DNA of 7,451 nt from Lactobacillaceae bacterium. Its GTDB lineage: Bacteria > Bacillota > Bacilli > Lactobacillales > Lactobacillaceae. The DNA is taken from assembly GCA_902834055.1 (NCBI GenBank), contig CADFHB010000026.1, forward strand, positions 1 through 7,451, in the 5' to 3' direction. A program made the position numbers and the translations under genes. Shown piece after piece: positions 1-6,395 of this stretch; positions within the stretch are counted from its first letter, which is position 1; each line of letters begins with the position of its first letter. Below the pieces are notes generated by a model. The model saw only the letters and a list, made by a program, of their open reading frames with translations. It did no database searches and was not told the DNA's origin.

Positions 1-114
1 TATAGTAGCGAAGCTAAAGAGTTATCGACTAGGCAATTGGATTGGTTATTGAAAGGACTAAACCCGTTGCCGGTTCGTAAGATTAAGACGGCACAACTGG
101 GTACTTTTTATTGA
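1..114 (+). CDS. tnpB: IS66 TnpB (Orf2) accessory protein, C-terminal fragment
   Basis: The frame is open from the first base of the window to TGA at 112-114 and encodes 37 residues. They include RQLDWLLKGLNPLP and end in KTAQLGTFY, which matches the usual C-terminus of the small IS66 TnpB protein (the IS66 Orf2-like family, about 110-120 residues). About two thirds of the protein is upstream of the window. TnpB is needed for transposition in studied IS66 elements, but its biochemical role is not settled. The tnpC gene starts 71 bp downstream in the same direction. I recognise the fragment by its tail and its position before tnpC. Confidence 0.8.
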   Translation, partial: YSSEAKELSTRQLDWLLKGLNPLPVRKIKTAQLGTFY

Positions 115-142
115 ATTACCTCTGTTTAAAATCGTTGTTCTT

Positions 143-151
143 TGATATAAT
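143..151 (+). promoter_or_regulatory. Candidate extended -10 promoter for tnpC
   Basis: The sequence TGATATAAT contains a perfect TATAAT box (146-151) preceded by TG one base upstream, an extended -10 element. It lies in the tnpB-tnpC gap, 34 bp before the tnpC start. No good -35 hexamer is visible at 16-18 bp spacing; extended -10 promoters can work without one. This is inferred from sequence only, and the AT-rich gap could produce it by chance. Confidence 0.4.
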
Positions 152-185
152 TACCGAAGAATAATTTAAAGGGAGGTGACGTACC

Positions 186-1636
186 ATGGGTAAGAATTTA
201 GTAGAAGAGAATCGCGAGCTTAAGCAGCAGATCAAGGCTTTGAAGGACCAGGTTAATAAGTTGACGGCGATTATTAAGCTTCAACAAAACCAAATGTTTG
301 GGAAAAAAACTGAATTAATTGAGTCGGTAGTTGATGGACAACAATCACTATTTAGCAATGATGAACTAGATCAGCTACAAGATTCAAATGTTTCAATCAC
401 GGAAGTGATTGAAAAGAAGGAAAAACAAGTGGTGCGTCACCAGAAAGCTAAAGCTTCTGGCCAGCGGGCCGCTTTTTTGGATGGCTTACCGCAAGTAAAT
501 AAGACGATTCATTTGGTCGAAACAGATTGTCCAAAATGTCATGAGCAGATGAAGAAGATTGGTAATCATTTGTATAGCCGTGAAGCCCGGCTGAAGCCGG
601 CCGAATCTTATATCAAGAAAGCTATAAGTGTAATGACTGCGATGAAAAGGGCAAAGACGTGATCATTAGTAGTCAGATGCCGCAGTCGTTATTACCACAC
701 AGCTATGTTTCTAGCAGTATCTTGGCTAAAGTAGCTGAGTATAAATTTGCCTTGGCCTTACCTTTTCATCGACAGATAAAACTCTGGCAAGCCGTTGGTT
801 TACCAGTTAGCGGTCGGCAACTCGCCACTAATATCATTACGGTTGGCCAAACCTATCTAAAGCCACTGTATGAACGGTTAAGTAAATTAATGCAAGGTGA
901 AAAAGTAATCCAGATGGATGAAACACCATTTAAGGTCATTGATGAAGCTAAAACTAATGGTTATTTTTGGGCAACCAGGACAACAACTGAGTTCAGCCAT
1001 CATCATATGGTAATTTTTCACTATCGTAATACGCGATCAGGGAAAGTAATCGGTGATATCACTGGCCAAAACTATCCAGGATTTATCATGTGTGATGGTT
1101 ATGGTGGTTATAGTGATCGTTTATACCCTAACGCGCATTTTGCGACGTGCTTGGTTCATATCCGTCGGGAGTTCATTAAAATCACTAAATTACTGAAGAA
1201 AGAGCAGTTAAAGTACTCGAAAGCTCGCCAAGCAGTAAGGCAGGTGAAGCCACTACTTGATAGGTTCTATCATTACCTGAATAGCATCGTTTCACCACGC
1301 GACCGATTAGGTGCGGCGATCAAGAATGCGTTAAAGCTTCAGACAAGAGCATATCGAATTTTTGAAGATGGACAAATCCCACTAAGCAATAACGCATTAG
1401 AAGGAGAGATCCGCCTCACCACCTTAATTCGTAAAAATTGTTTATTTGCGAAAAGTAAACGAGGCGCAGAGGCCAATGCGATTTATTACACATTAGTGGC
1501 GACAGCAAAGGTTAACGAATTAAATATATATAAGTATTTCAAATACCTGTTTGATCGACTACCCAACCAGAAAAGTAGCGACATTGAGGCTCTTTTACCA
1601 TGGGCAGAAAAAGTACAGCAGGCGTGCCATAACTAG
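186..1636 (+). pseudogene. tnpC: IS66-family transposase TnpC, split by a one-base frameshift
   Basis: This would be the DDE transposase of the IS66 element. The ATG at 186 has a very strong ribosome binding site, GGGAGGTGAC at 171-180. Frame 1 (186-662) encodes an N-terminal coiled coil (about residues 6-40) and the first half of a zinc finger (CPKC, residues 115-118). The second CxxC pair (CNDC) lies in the -1 frame, which is open from about 623 to 1636, so the break is at about 620-623; one lost base, for example GCTTAT becoming GCTATA, explains it. The second part has the DDE_Tnp_IS66 core: MDETPF (first Asp), MCDGYGGY (second Asp), SNNALEGEIR (catalytic Glu), and the family C-terminus ALLPW. 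The repaired length of about 483 residues is normal for TnpC. The GTG at 659 is probably not a real start. Programmed frameshifting is unlikely because no standard slippery heptamer is present. Confidence 0.87.
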
Positions 1637-1641
1637 ATGAA

Positions 1642-1684
1642 GGGCGTGAACCGCAAAAGTCCAGCGGAACACGCTCTTTTATTT
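1642..1684 (+). terminator. Intrinsic terminator after tnpC
   Basis: The arms GCGTGAACCGC and GCGGAACACGC can pair as 5 + 4 bp around a symmetrical AA/AA internal loop. They are followed by TCTTTTATTTT. It starts 6 bp after the tnpC stop codon on the same strand and would end the transposase transcript inside the IS. Confidence 0.7.
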
Positions 1685-1706
1685 TGTCTTTTCAATACGT
1701 ATCGTT

Positions 1707-1732
1707 ATTGACTGCTTACATTGACTGCTTAC
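1707..1732. repeat. IS66 right end with a perfect 13-bp tandem repeat
   Basis: The 13-mer ATTGACTGCTTAC occurs twice head to tail with no gap, at 1707-1719 and 1720-1732. Read on the other strand each copy starts GTAAGCAG, the form expected of an IS66 terminal inverted repeat. The outer copy is probably the true end. The inner copy may be a second transposase binding site or a duplicated terminus. The matching left end is outside the window. Confidence 0.65.
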
Positions 1733-1743
1733 GAACAAAGGGT

Positions 1744-1781
1744 AAAAAGAAAGACCCCGCGTACACACCACGCGGGGTCTT
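1744..1781 (-). terminator. Strong intrinsic terminator (second of two in tandem)
   Basis: A perfect 12-bp inverted repeat, AAGACCCCGCGT (1751-1762) and ACGCGGGGTCTT (1770-1781), encloses a 7-base loop. On the minus strand it is followed by TCTTTTT, so it works best for minus-strand transcription. The plus-strand side has no T-run. It lies 11 bp outside the IS66 end, so it could also protect the neighbour from read-through. Confidence 0.82.
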
Positions 1782-1783
1782 GG

Positions 1784-1817
1784 AAAAGAAAAGCCCGCAC
1801 GTGGGATCCGTACGGGC
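1784..1817 (-). terminator. Intrinsic terminator (first of two in tandem)
   Basis: On the minus strand GCCCGTACG pairs with CGTGCGGGC (9 bp, one G-U pair) around the loop GATCCCA, followed by TTTTCTTTT. It lies just downstream of the folded RNA segment at 1819-1902 and is the natural 3' end of that transcript. Confidence 0.8.
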
Positions 1818-1905
1818 ACTGATTTAATCAGCTAGCCGGTATAGATGCAATCTGAAAATCTTCAGGCTGCATCCGCACCGCGGTCAACCTGAATTACCGG
1901 CTTTG

Positions 1906-1941
1906 TCACCAGGGCTTGGATTGTGAAGCAACGTAATTCAT
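1906..1941 (-). CDS. Tiny ORF, possible leader peptide MNYVASQSKPW
   Basis: An 11-codon ORF starts at an ATG (1941-1939) with a good ribosome binding site, AGGAGA at 1956-1951, nine bases upstream. The stop TGA (1908-1906) falls 3 bases before the closing stem of the folded RNA starts at 1902. A ribosome translating or stalled on the last codons (Ser-Lys-Pro-Trp) would cover the 5' arm of that stem, as in translation-controlled leaders. The peptide is not hydrophobic, has no membrane segment, and does not resemble Fst/Ldr or TxpA-type toxins. No downstream regulated gene remains between it and the IS66 end. I do not recognise the peptide. The case for translation rests on the ribosome binding site and placement, not on homology. 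Confidence 0.4.
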   Translation of the reverse strand: MNYVASQSKPW

Positions 1942-1973
1942 GATTCTAGCTCTCCTTTGTTTTTGCTGATTTT

Positions 1974-1979
1974 ATCATA
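1974..1979 (-). promoter_or_regulatory. Candidate -10 box for the small-RNA unit
   Basis: The minus strand reads TATGAT, one mismatch from TATAAT, 18 bases upstream of the ribosome binding site of the tiny ORF. No convincing -35 box is seen at normal spacing. Its value comes from heading an otherwise complete ordered unit of ribosome binding site, ORF, fold and terminators. Confidence 0.4.
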
Positions 1980-2033
1980 CCGGCTGACGGCGGGACTATC
2001 AGGCGAAAATTAAAAAGAAATGAGAAGAGGGCT

Positions 2034-2053
2034 GTTGCTTTGGTTAAAGCAAC
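2034..2053 (-). terminator. Hairpin downstream of the Rpn gene, possible weak terminator
   Basis: A perfect 8-bp stem, GTTGCTTT / AAAGCAAC, with a 4-base loop lies 43 bp after the stop codon of the Rpn gene. On the minus strand it is followed by pyrimidine-rich sequence with a T-run (CTTTTT) only about 20 bases later, so termination may be weak. Confidence 0.4.
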
Positions 2054-2095
2054 GAAGCAGGGCTGATCAGTACGCGCCGTTGTGATTGGTTAACC

Positions 2096-3000
2096 TTACT
2101 TTACCGCCAATTGATCGTAATAGTTCTGTGCCGTTTGCCGGGACAGGTGAAACATCTGGCTAAGGTTAGCGACCGCTTCGGTTGGCGCTTGTCCCTGGCT
2201 CTTGAAAAAGGCCAGGGCAGCTTGAATGGCTTCGACACGGCCCTCGTTTCGACCTTGCATCAAGCCATCCGCATGCCCTTCTTGTCGACCTTGCGTCAAG
2301 CCTTGGTCGATCCCGATCTTTACTCCTTGCTCCAATCCCAGCTTGCGTTCGTCGTATAAGCGTGTTTCCAAGTTCATCAGTGCGCGCCTCCGTTTCTTGT
2401 CTTGATTGTAGCCGTCGATTTCTTTTACCAAGCTGACCGCCAGCGGGTTGGGGTTATCGCGCCGGCGGTTCATGACGTCCAGGACCGCCGCCAACTCTGG
2501 GGTGATTTGGCCCTTGGTGCCCAAGGCATTGATCAGAATCACGTGCGAGTTGGTCGGCAGGCGCAACTGCCGGTCCGTATCCTCGTAGTAGTGGAACTGG
2601 TATAAGCGCCGGTCCTGCCCGCACGGATCAAAGGCACAAAAGAAGATCACGTAGCTTTCCCGCAGGGCATCGTAGTGCTCACTCTTCTTCAGCGTTTCTT
2701 GATCGATCTGCGACTGATAATAACGGACTCGTTTGCCCAATCCCAGTTGAGTGGCTACCTGCATTTCCACATCGTAAAACCGTTCCCGGTCGTCCTCGAT
2801 GATCGCGTCAAAGCGCACCCCGCGTTCATCATCAAAGGCCAGGTAATCAACGGGGTGTTCATTCTCCCGCCGTTTAACCGCCGTAATCTTGAGCTCCGGC
2901 AAAATCGCCCGCAGGATCGCGAGACAATTTTCCTCGCGTTCCATCACCCAGCGAAAGATCAAATCGTTGGTGAAATCAAAGTACTGCTGTGCAATTTCAT
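2096..3000 (-). pseudogene. Rpn-family recombination-promoting nuclease (PD-(D/E)XK), N-terminal frame break
   Basis: Rpn proteins (RpnA-E of E. coli, formerly called transposase_31 or PDDEXK_2) are DNA endonucleases that raise RecA-independent recombination. The open frame 2962-2096 gives 288 residues with the nuclease core: Asp52 in VRFDAII and the ExQ of DVEMQ (Glu66, Gln68). After the core come YYQSQID, NPLAVSLVKEIDGYNQD, KKRRRALMNLE and a Gly-rich repeat region at about 210-245 (xxGxxxG steps), all typical of lactic acid bacterial members. The family N-terminus (QYFDFTNDLIFRWVM) reads upstream of the TTG at 2962 in the same frame. However, the only ATG with a ribosome binding site (3000-2998; AAGGA eight bases upstream) is out of frame by one base. 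Adding one A (ATGAAA to ATGAAAA) restores MKIAQQYFDFTND. The gene is therefore broken, switched off, starts at TTG 2962 with no visible ribosome binding site, or carries a sequencing error. Confidence 0.85.
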
Positions 3001-3013
3001 CGCTCCTATCCTT

Positions 3014-3022
3014 ATTATAGCA
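3014..3022 (-). promoter_or_regulatory. Extended -10 promoter for the Rpn gene
   Basis: The minus strand reads TGCTATAAT, a perfect TATAAT with the extended -10 TG. The -35 region is poor. The box ends only 13 bp before the ATG at 3000, so transcription would start about 5-7 bases before that codon and leave little or none of the ribosome binding site in the mRNA. That spacing is unusual. Confidence 0.5.
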
Positions 3023-3271
3023 TTCTCACCGTCTTTCAGCGAGCCAGGCGTGCCACTTTCCTCGGGAGCTGCCTCCCTAATTATATACGCGAAATGAGGC
3101 GATTTTTAACTTTTCTTCACAAACTTTTTGGGTCGTTTGCTGAGAAACCAAGCCGTGTCAGTGAGACTGGAACAAGTAGCAAGCGGCTGTTCACAAATAG
3201 TGGTGGGGAGGGAGCGTAAAAAAATCAGCGCACGGCCGCCAAATGACACAGGGAATATCTATAAATATGTG

Positions 3272-3286
3272 AAACTTGTGAAGTTT
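3272..3286. repeat. Short palindrome, operator-like
   Basis: AAACTT and AAGTTT are perfect inverted 6-mers separated by GTG. The AT-rich spacer placement would suit a repressor site or a small hairpin. No regulator gene is next to it. It is about 350 bp upstream of the glycosyltransferase cluster, so the functional call is weak. Confidence 0.25.
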
Positions 3287-3505
3287 ATTGATTATTTTGT
3301 CATTTCGATTAATCTCAGATGGCCTTAATGCAATATGGGAGATTGTGCTAAAACACTATTATCATTGCGCGTATTTGCAGATATGTCGTGTGTCAATGGC
3401 TGACTTTACGAAAAAACCAACTGACAGTGAAGTTAAGAAACTTTCCTCGAGGGCGCAAAAATAGCTTTGTCATCAAAGTCGCACGTCAAAGAAAATTAAT
3501 TTTAC

Positions 3506-3528
3506 AAACCGCGATATTATAGCGGTTT
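3506..3528 (-). terminator. Hairpin, possible minus-strand terminator
   Basis: AAACCGC and GCGGTTT form a 7-bp stem with a 9-base loop. On the minus strand it is followed by GTAAAATTAATTTT, T-rich but interrupted. It could stop antisense transcription coming out of the glycosyltransferase cluster. The plus-strand side has no T-run. Confidence 0.35.
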
Positions 3529-3633
3529 CACTAATGATTGCCCACCTGATCAGTGAATTTGGTCGACCCGGCAAGCTGGGGGTGTAAAATTTAAATTAAA
3601 ACAGTAACCGTTCTCAAAAAGGACGGGGAAGGG

Positions 3634-4433
3634 ATGAGAAGGATGAGCGCTAAATTTTCAGTAATCATTCAATTTTATAATGGGGCGGCGTACTTGCCGG
3701 AATGCGTGACCAGCGGGTTCGCGTCTTGCATAAGGCCAACGGGGGCCCCGGTGACAGTCGCAATGCGGGGCTGGCCATGGCCACGGGGGAATACGTGGCC
3801 TTTGTCGATCACGATGACCGCTTGGAGCCGACCAGTTTTGCCCAACTAATGGCCTTGCAGGAACGCACCCAGGCTGAGATTGTCATGGCCAATTTCTTTT
3901 TCTATGTTGAAGGGGAAGCGGGCTTTCAAGTGGTCTTTAGTAAGGACGATCACTTTGAACAGGTGTATGCCCCAACGGAGTGGTTGGCAATGGAATATAA
4001 ACGGGACTTTGGCATCAGTGAGTGTTTTTCGGTCCCGTGGGGTAAACTATACCGCCGCCAACTGTAGGACGACGTTGCCTTCCCGGTTGACCAAGCTGCC
4101 GAAGATGATTTTACGACCTGGCGGGTCTATTTAGGGACTGAGCGGCTGGCCTTTATGAATACCGGCCTGTATATGTATCGGCAGCGTCTCGACAGCCTCA
4201 GTGCCCGCCAAAATTCAACGGAGATTTTTACTTTGGCGGCCGTGGAGAAGTGGATTGCCACGTTAGCGCTGTTGGGGTTGGATGTGGCCCCAGAAATTGA
4301 AGCTTACCGCTTACGCTTGCTGAGTCACCGCAGCAAAATGGAGCTGCACGATGCTCAGGACGTGGTGACATATAAAACCGTTTGCCATAACTTAAAAATG
4401 TTGGAAAAGTACCGGCCCGGGACAAAAAGTTGA
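3634..4433 (+). pseudogene. Family 2 glycosyltransferase, broken by an internal deletion and a stop codon
   Basis: An intact relative would be a GT-A fold, nucleotide-sugar-dependent glycosyltransferase of about 290 residues. The start frame (ATG 3634 or 3643, behind GGGGAAGGG) encodes KFSVIIQFYNGAAYLPEC, the GT2 N-terminus with Gln where Pro is usual. Near 3699-3706 the reading jumps to another frame with DQRVRVLHKANGGPGDSRNAG, then ATGEYVAFVDHDD, which holds the acidic metal-binding motif. The missing stretch of roughly 25-30 codons should hold the nucleotide-binding VDDGSTD segment, and the loss is not a multiple of three. A TAG at 4065-4067 follows KLYRRQL, and the same frame continues (DDVAFPVDQAAEDDFTTW) to TGA at 4431-4433. 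The long intact tail suggests recent decay. It lies 92 bp before the SP_1767-family gene and was probably the first glycosyltransferase of the operon in this window. Confidence 0.85.
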
Positions 4434-4525
4434 GATAATTGCCAGGGTTTGTCGAAAGCCAATTGACTTTCGCTGATCGGCTACTTAATATAAGGATTAA
4501 TCAATCGATGGGGAGGAGTGTAGTA

Positions 4526-5380
4526 ATGGCAACAGAACCGCTGTATGGGGTGACGGTCAAGGATGTTGATCAAACCTTAGATTATATATTGGCGCACCAT
4601 TCTTCGGTGGCCCGCTTTGGGGACGGGGAAATTGACTTGATTGCAGGGCGGGATATTCCCTACCAATCTTACGATCCGGCCCTCGTCGAACATTTAAAAC
4701 GGGTCTTATACACGCCCAGCCGGCCGGAGCTAGTGGTGTGCATGTCGGACGTCTTTGAGCGCTTGGAGCGCTACACCCCAGCCGCCCAAGCCTTTTGGGC
4801 GCAAAACCGCCCGGCCAATGCGGCCATCTACCAACTGATGGGGGCCAACGTGGATTGGTACGGCAGTACCTTTATTTCGCGGCCCTACATGGATTGGCAG
4901 GATAAGAGCTTAGCCCAGGGCTACTTTACGAAGCTGCGCCAGCTCTGGGCTGACCGGGACGTTTTGATCGTCGAAGGCCAACTGTCGCGCTCAGGAGTCG
5001 GCAACGATCTTTTTGCAAACGCCAAGTCCGTCCAGCGGATCTTAGGGCCCGCTCACAATGCCTTTGCCCAGTATGCCGCGCTCAAAGCGGCGATTGAAAA
5101 ATTTGGCCCCGGCAAGCTGGTCTTACTGATGCTTGGGCCGACGGCTAAAGCCCTGGTCGGGGAACTAGCGGCAACGGGGCTGCAGTTGGTGGACATTGGC
5201 CACATCGATTCGGAGTACGAATGGTTTCAGATGGGGGCGACCAGCAAGGTAAAATTGCAACATAAGCATACAGCCGAGCATAACTTCGATGAAGACATTA
5301 CCTTAGCCGCGGCGCCAGAATACGAAGCCCAGATTATTGCAGACCTCAGTCAGGAAGGAACCCAAGCACATGAAGATTAA
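4526..5380 (+). CDS. SP_1767 family (DUF1792, GT-D fold) glycosyltransferase
   Basis: This 284-residue protein is intact. Its family includes the enzyme of the Streptococcus parasanguinis Fap1 locus that adds a glucose to the growing adhesin glycan in the cytoplasm, and which defined the GT-D fold. Visible family motifs are RFGDGEIDLI with the metal-binding Asp33-Gly-Glu35 (DxE), STFISRPYMDW, VEGQLSRSGVGNDLF, LGPTAK and VDIGHIDSEYEWFQMGA. The chosen start is ATG 4526, eight bases after GGGGAGGAG. An in-frame ATG at 4508 and a TTG at 4439 lie upstream but have weaker sites and would add residues unlike the family. There is no signal peptide or membrane segment. The next gene overlaps it by 11 bp, so the two are probably co-translated. 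The exact donor and acceptor sugars cannot be read from sequence. Confidence 0.9.
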   Translation: MATEPLYGVTVKDVDQTLDYILAHHSSVARFGDGEIDLIAGRDIPYQSYDPALVEHLKRVLYTPSRPELVVCMSDVFERLERYTPAAQAFWAQNRPANAAIYQLMGANVDWYGSTFISRPYMDWQDKSLAQGYFTKLRQLWADRDVLIVEGQLSRSGVGNDLFANAKSVQRILGPAHNAFAQYAALKAAIEKFGPGKLVLLMLGPTAKALVGELAATGLQLVDIGHIDSEYEWFQMGATSKVKLQHKHTAEHNFDEDITLAAAPEYEAQIIADLSQEGTQAHED

Positions 5381-6377
5381 TATCACCAATCTCTACGGAA
5401 TGGCCAATACCAGTACCGCCCAGGCGGCCCAAAACGTGACGACCCAGCTCGCTAAGACCCAAGGGGTTAATGAACTGGCTATTTACCGTTACAACGTTGC
5501 CAGTGACACTCCCGAGCAGTTGCGGGTCCGCATCGACGGGATTAATGCCTCCCTGCAAATGGGCGATATTGTCATTTTCCAATTGCCGACGTGGAACGGG
5601 CTGGAATTTGAGCGCCAGTATTTAAGTCAGCTGCGGGGCTACCAAGCCCGGATCGTCTTTTTTATCCAGGACGTTCCGCCACTGATGTTTAGCCAAAATT
5701 ACGATGATTGGATGAAGCCGTACGTTGAATTTTTTAATGAAGCCGATCTGTTGATTTTGCCGAGTGAAAATATGGCGGTCCGGCTAAAAGCTGAGGGGCT
5801 CACGGTCGACAGCATTGTCTACCAGCGCCTGTGGGATCACCCCACGGCTTACCAACCCGAGGAGGCTGCCTTTCGCCGTGAGCTGACCTTTTTAGGCAGC
5901 CAGAGCCGCTTTCCCTTTACGCGGGAATGGCATTATGCGACCCGCTTGCGCTTATTTACCACGGATGCTCAGGTCGACCCAACCCAAAATATTGAATACG
6001 CGGGCTTCCATTCGGATACGGCCTTATTGCCGATGCTCGATGGGGGCTTTGGCCTGTGCTGGAGTGTGGATACGCCGGAACAACCGGAGCGGCAGTATTC
6101 GCATTTAAATGCTTCCTATAAGCTCAGCACTTACCTGGCGGCAGGACTGCCGGTGGTGGCCAATGCTGACATTGCCGCCGCGCAATTGATTAAGGACCAC
6201 CAGCTGGGCTTGCTGGCGGAAACCTTGGAAGAAGCCGATCAACTGGTGCAAAATTGCACCGCTGAAGAGTACCAATTAATGGCCCAAAAAGCCAAGGATT
6301 ATGGCTACTTGTTACGCAATGGGTACATGTTTAGGCGGATGTTGGTGGAAGTGGTCACCCACTTTATGGCGCATTAA
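5370..6377 (+). CDS. gtf3: Gtf3-like glucosyltransferase (GT-B fold) of adhesin glycosylation loci
   Basis: This 335-residue protein is intact and full length for the family. In S. parasanguinis Gtf3 adds glucose to the O-linked GlcNAc that GtfA/GtfB places on the serine-rich repeat adhesin Fap1. Motifs seen from N to C terminus: ITNLYGMANTSTAQAAQN, DIVIFQLPTWN, FIQDVPPLMF, VYQRLWDHPT, GFGLCWS, and the nucleotide-binding SYKLSTYLAAGLPVV. The start is ATG 5370 with AGGAAGGAA nine bases upstream, placed inside the end of the SP_1767-family gene (11-bp overlap). An in-frame start at 5337 would add 11 residues not seen in the family. Pairing with DUF1792 matches the adhesin-glycan order of action: Gtf3 adds the second sugar and DUF1792 a later one. 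The sugar specificity in this organism is inferred, and some lactobacillary homologues may use a different donor. Confidence 0.9.
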   Translation: MKINITNLYGMANTSTAQAAQNVTTQLAKTQGVNELAIYRYNVASDTPEQLRVRIDGINASLQMGDIVIFQLPTWNGLEFERQYLSQLRGYQARIVFFIQDVPPLMFSQNYDDWMKPYVEFFNEADLLILPSENMAVRLKAEGLTVDSIVYQRLWDHPTAYQPEEAAFRRELTFLGSQSRFPFTREWHYATRLRLFTTDAQVDPTQNIEYAGFHSDTALLPMLDGGFGLCWSVDTPEQPERQYSHLNASYKLSTYLAAGLPVVANADIAAAQLIKDHQLGLLAETLEEADQLVQNCTAEEYQLMAQKAKDYGYLLRNGYMFRRMLVEVVTHFMAH

Positions 6378-6395
6378 GGTTCAGGAGGAGAAAAA

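Larger units (their letters stand above)
1..1732 (+). mobile_element. Right-hand part of an IS66-family insertion sequence
   Basis: The segment carries, in IS66 order, the end of tnpB, a long tnpC, a terminator and a terminus ending in ...CTGCTTAC. IS66-family ends typically read GTAAGC inward, and the last bases here, read on the other strand, are GTAAGCAG. The left end, tnpA and most of tnpB lie outside the window, so a target duplication cannot be checked; the 8 bp just outside the right end are GAACAAAG. The element is more AT-rich than the glycosyltransferase cluster. Because tnpC is frameshifted, the copy is probably unable to transpose by itself. Confidence 0.85.
1784..1966 (-). ncRNA. 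Candidate structured small RNA, unrecognised family
   Basis: On the minus strand a -10-like box is followed by a tiny ORF and then a nested fold. An 8-bp closing stem (AGCCGGTA at 1902-1895 with TACCGGCT at 1841-1834) encloses a hairpin at 1873-1844 made of a 6-bp stem, a 2x2 internal loop, a 5-bp stem and the loop GATT. A small 5-bp hairpin (1831-1819) follows, then an intrinsic terminator. The predicted transcript is about 180 nt, or about 220 nt if it reads to the second terminator. The inner segment CCTGAA can instead pair with an upstream TTCAGG, so two folds are possible. I do not recognise it as a known riboswitch or toxin-antitoxin RNA. It could be a stand-alone small RNA, or a leader whose downstream gene was lost when the IS66 element arrived. 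The 5' end is approximate. Confidence 0.5.
3023..3633. other. Gene-poor spacer of about 600 bp
   Basis: Neither strand has a frame that looks like a real protein. The ORFs of 66-140 codons that enter this stretch are out of frame with or antisense to the Rpn gene, or have biased composition and no ribosome binding site. Composition changes from mixed to AT-rich between about 3240 and 3600. It holds the palindrome AAACTT-GTG-AAGTTT (3272-3286), a pair of inverted 8-mers AAATGACA (3241-3248) and TGTCATTT (3298-3305), a hairpin at 3506-3528, and presumably the promoter of the glycosyltransferase cluster. A TAAAAT at 3585-3590 is a weak -10 candidate. It may be the degraded remains of a lost gene. 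Confidence 0.5.

Noticed and set aside
615..630. Programmed -1 frameshift joining the two tnpC parts
   Set aside because: The local sequence lacks a canonical slippery heptamer and no clear downstream stimulatory hairpin is seen; IS66 tnpC is normally a single frame.
1906..1941. Type I toxin peptide (Fst or TxpA type)
   Set aside because: The 11-residue product has no membrane segment and is far shorter than these toxins.
2111..3097. Plus-strand ORFs of 67-140 codons opposite the Rpn gene
   Set aside because: They are antisense shadows of a well-supported minus-strand gene and have no ribosome binding sites or recognisable domains.
2989..3328. ORFs of 66 and 76 codons running into the spacer
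   Set aside because: No ribosome binding site, odd composition and no family features; they overlap each other in different frames.
3396..3464. Small ORF encoding MADFTKKPTDSEVKKLSS and a few more residues
   Set aside because: Its composition looks protein-like, but there is no ribosome binding site before the ATG and I recognise no family; 22 codons in AT-rich DNA can occur by chance.
4228..4425. Minus-strand ORF of 65 codons inside the GT2 gene
   Set aside because: Shadow of the conserved GT2 tail on the other strand.
4439..4525. TTG start extending the SP_1767-family protein by 29 residues
   Set aside because: The ATG at 4526 has a strong, well-spaced ribosome binding site, and the extension does not resemble the family N-terminus.
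5346..5582. Minus-strand ORF of 78 codons over the start of the Gtf3-like gene
   Set aside because: Antisense shadow; no ribosome binding site or homology.
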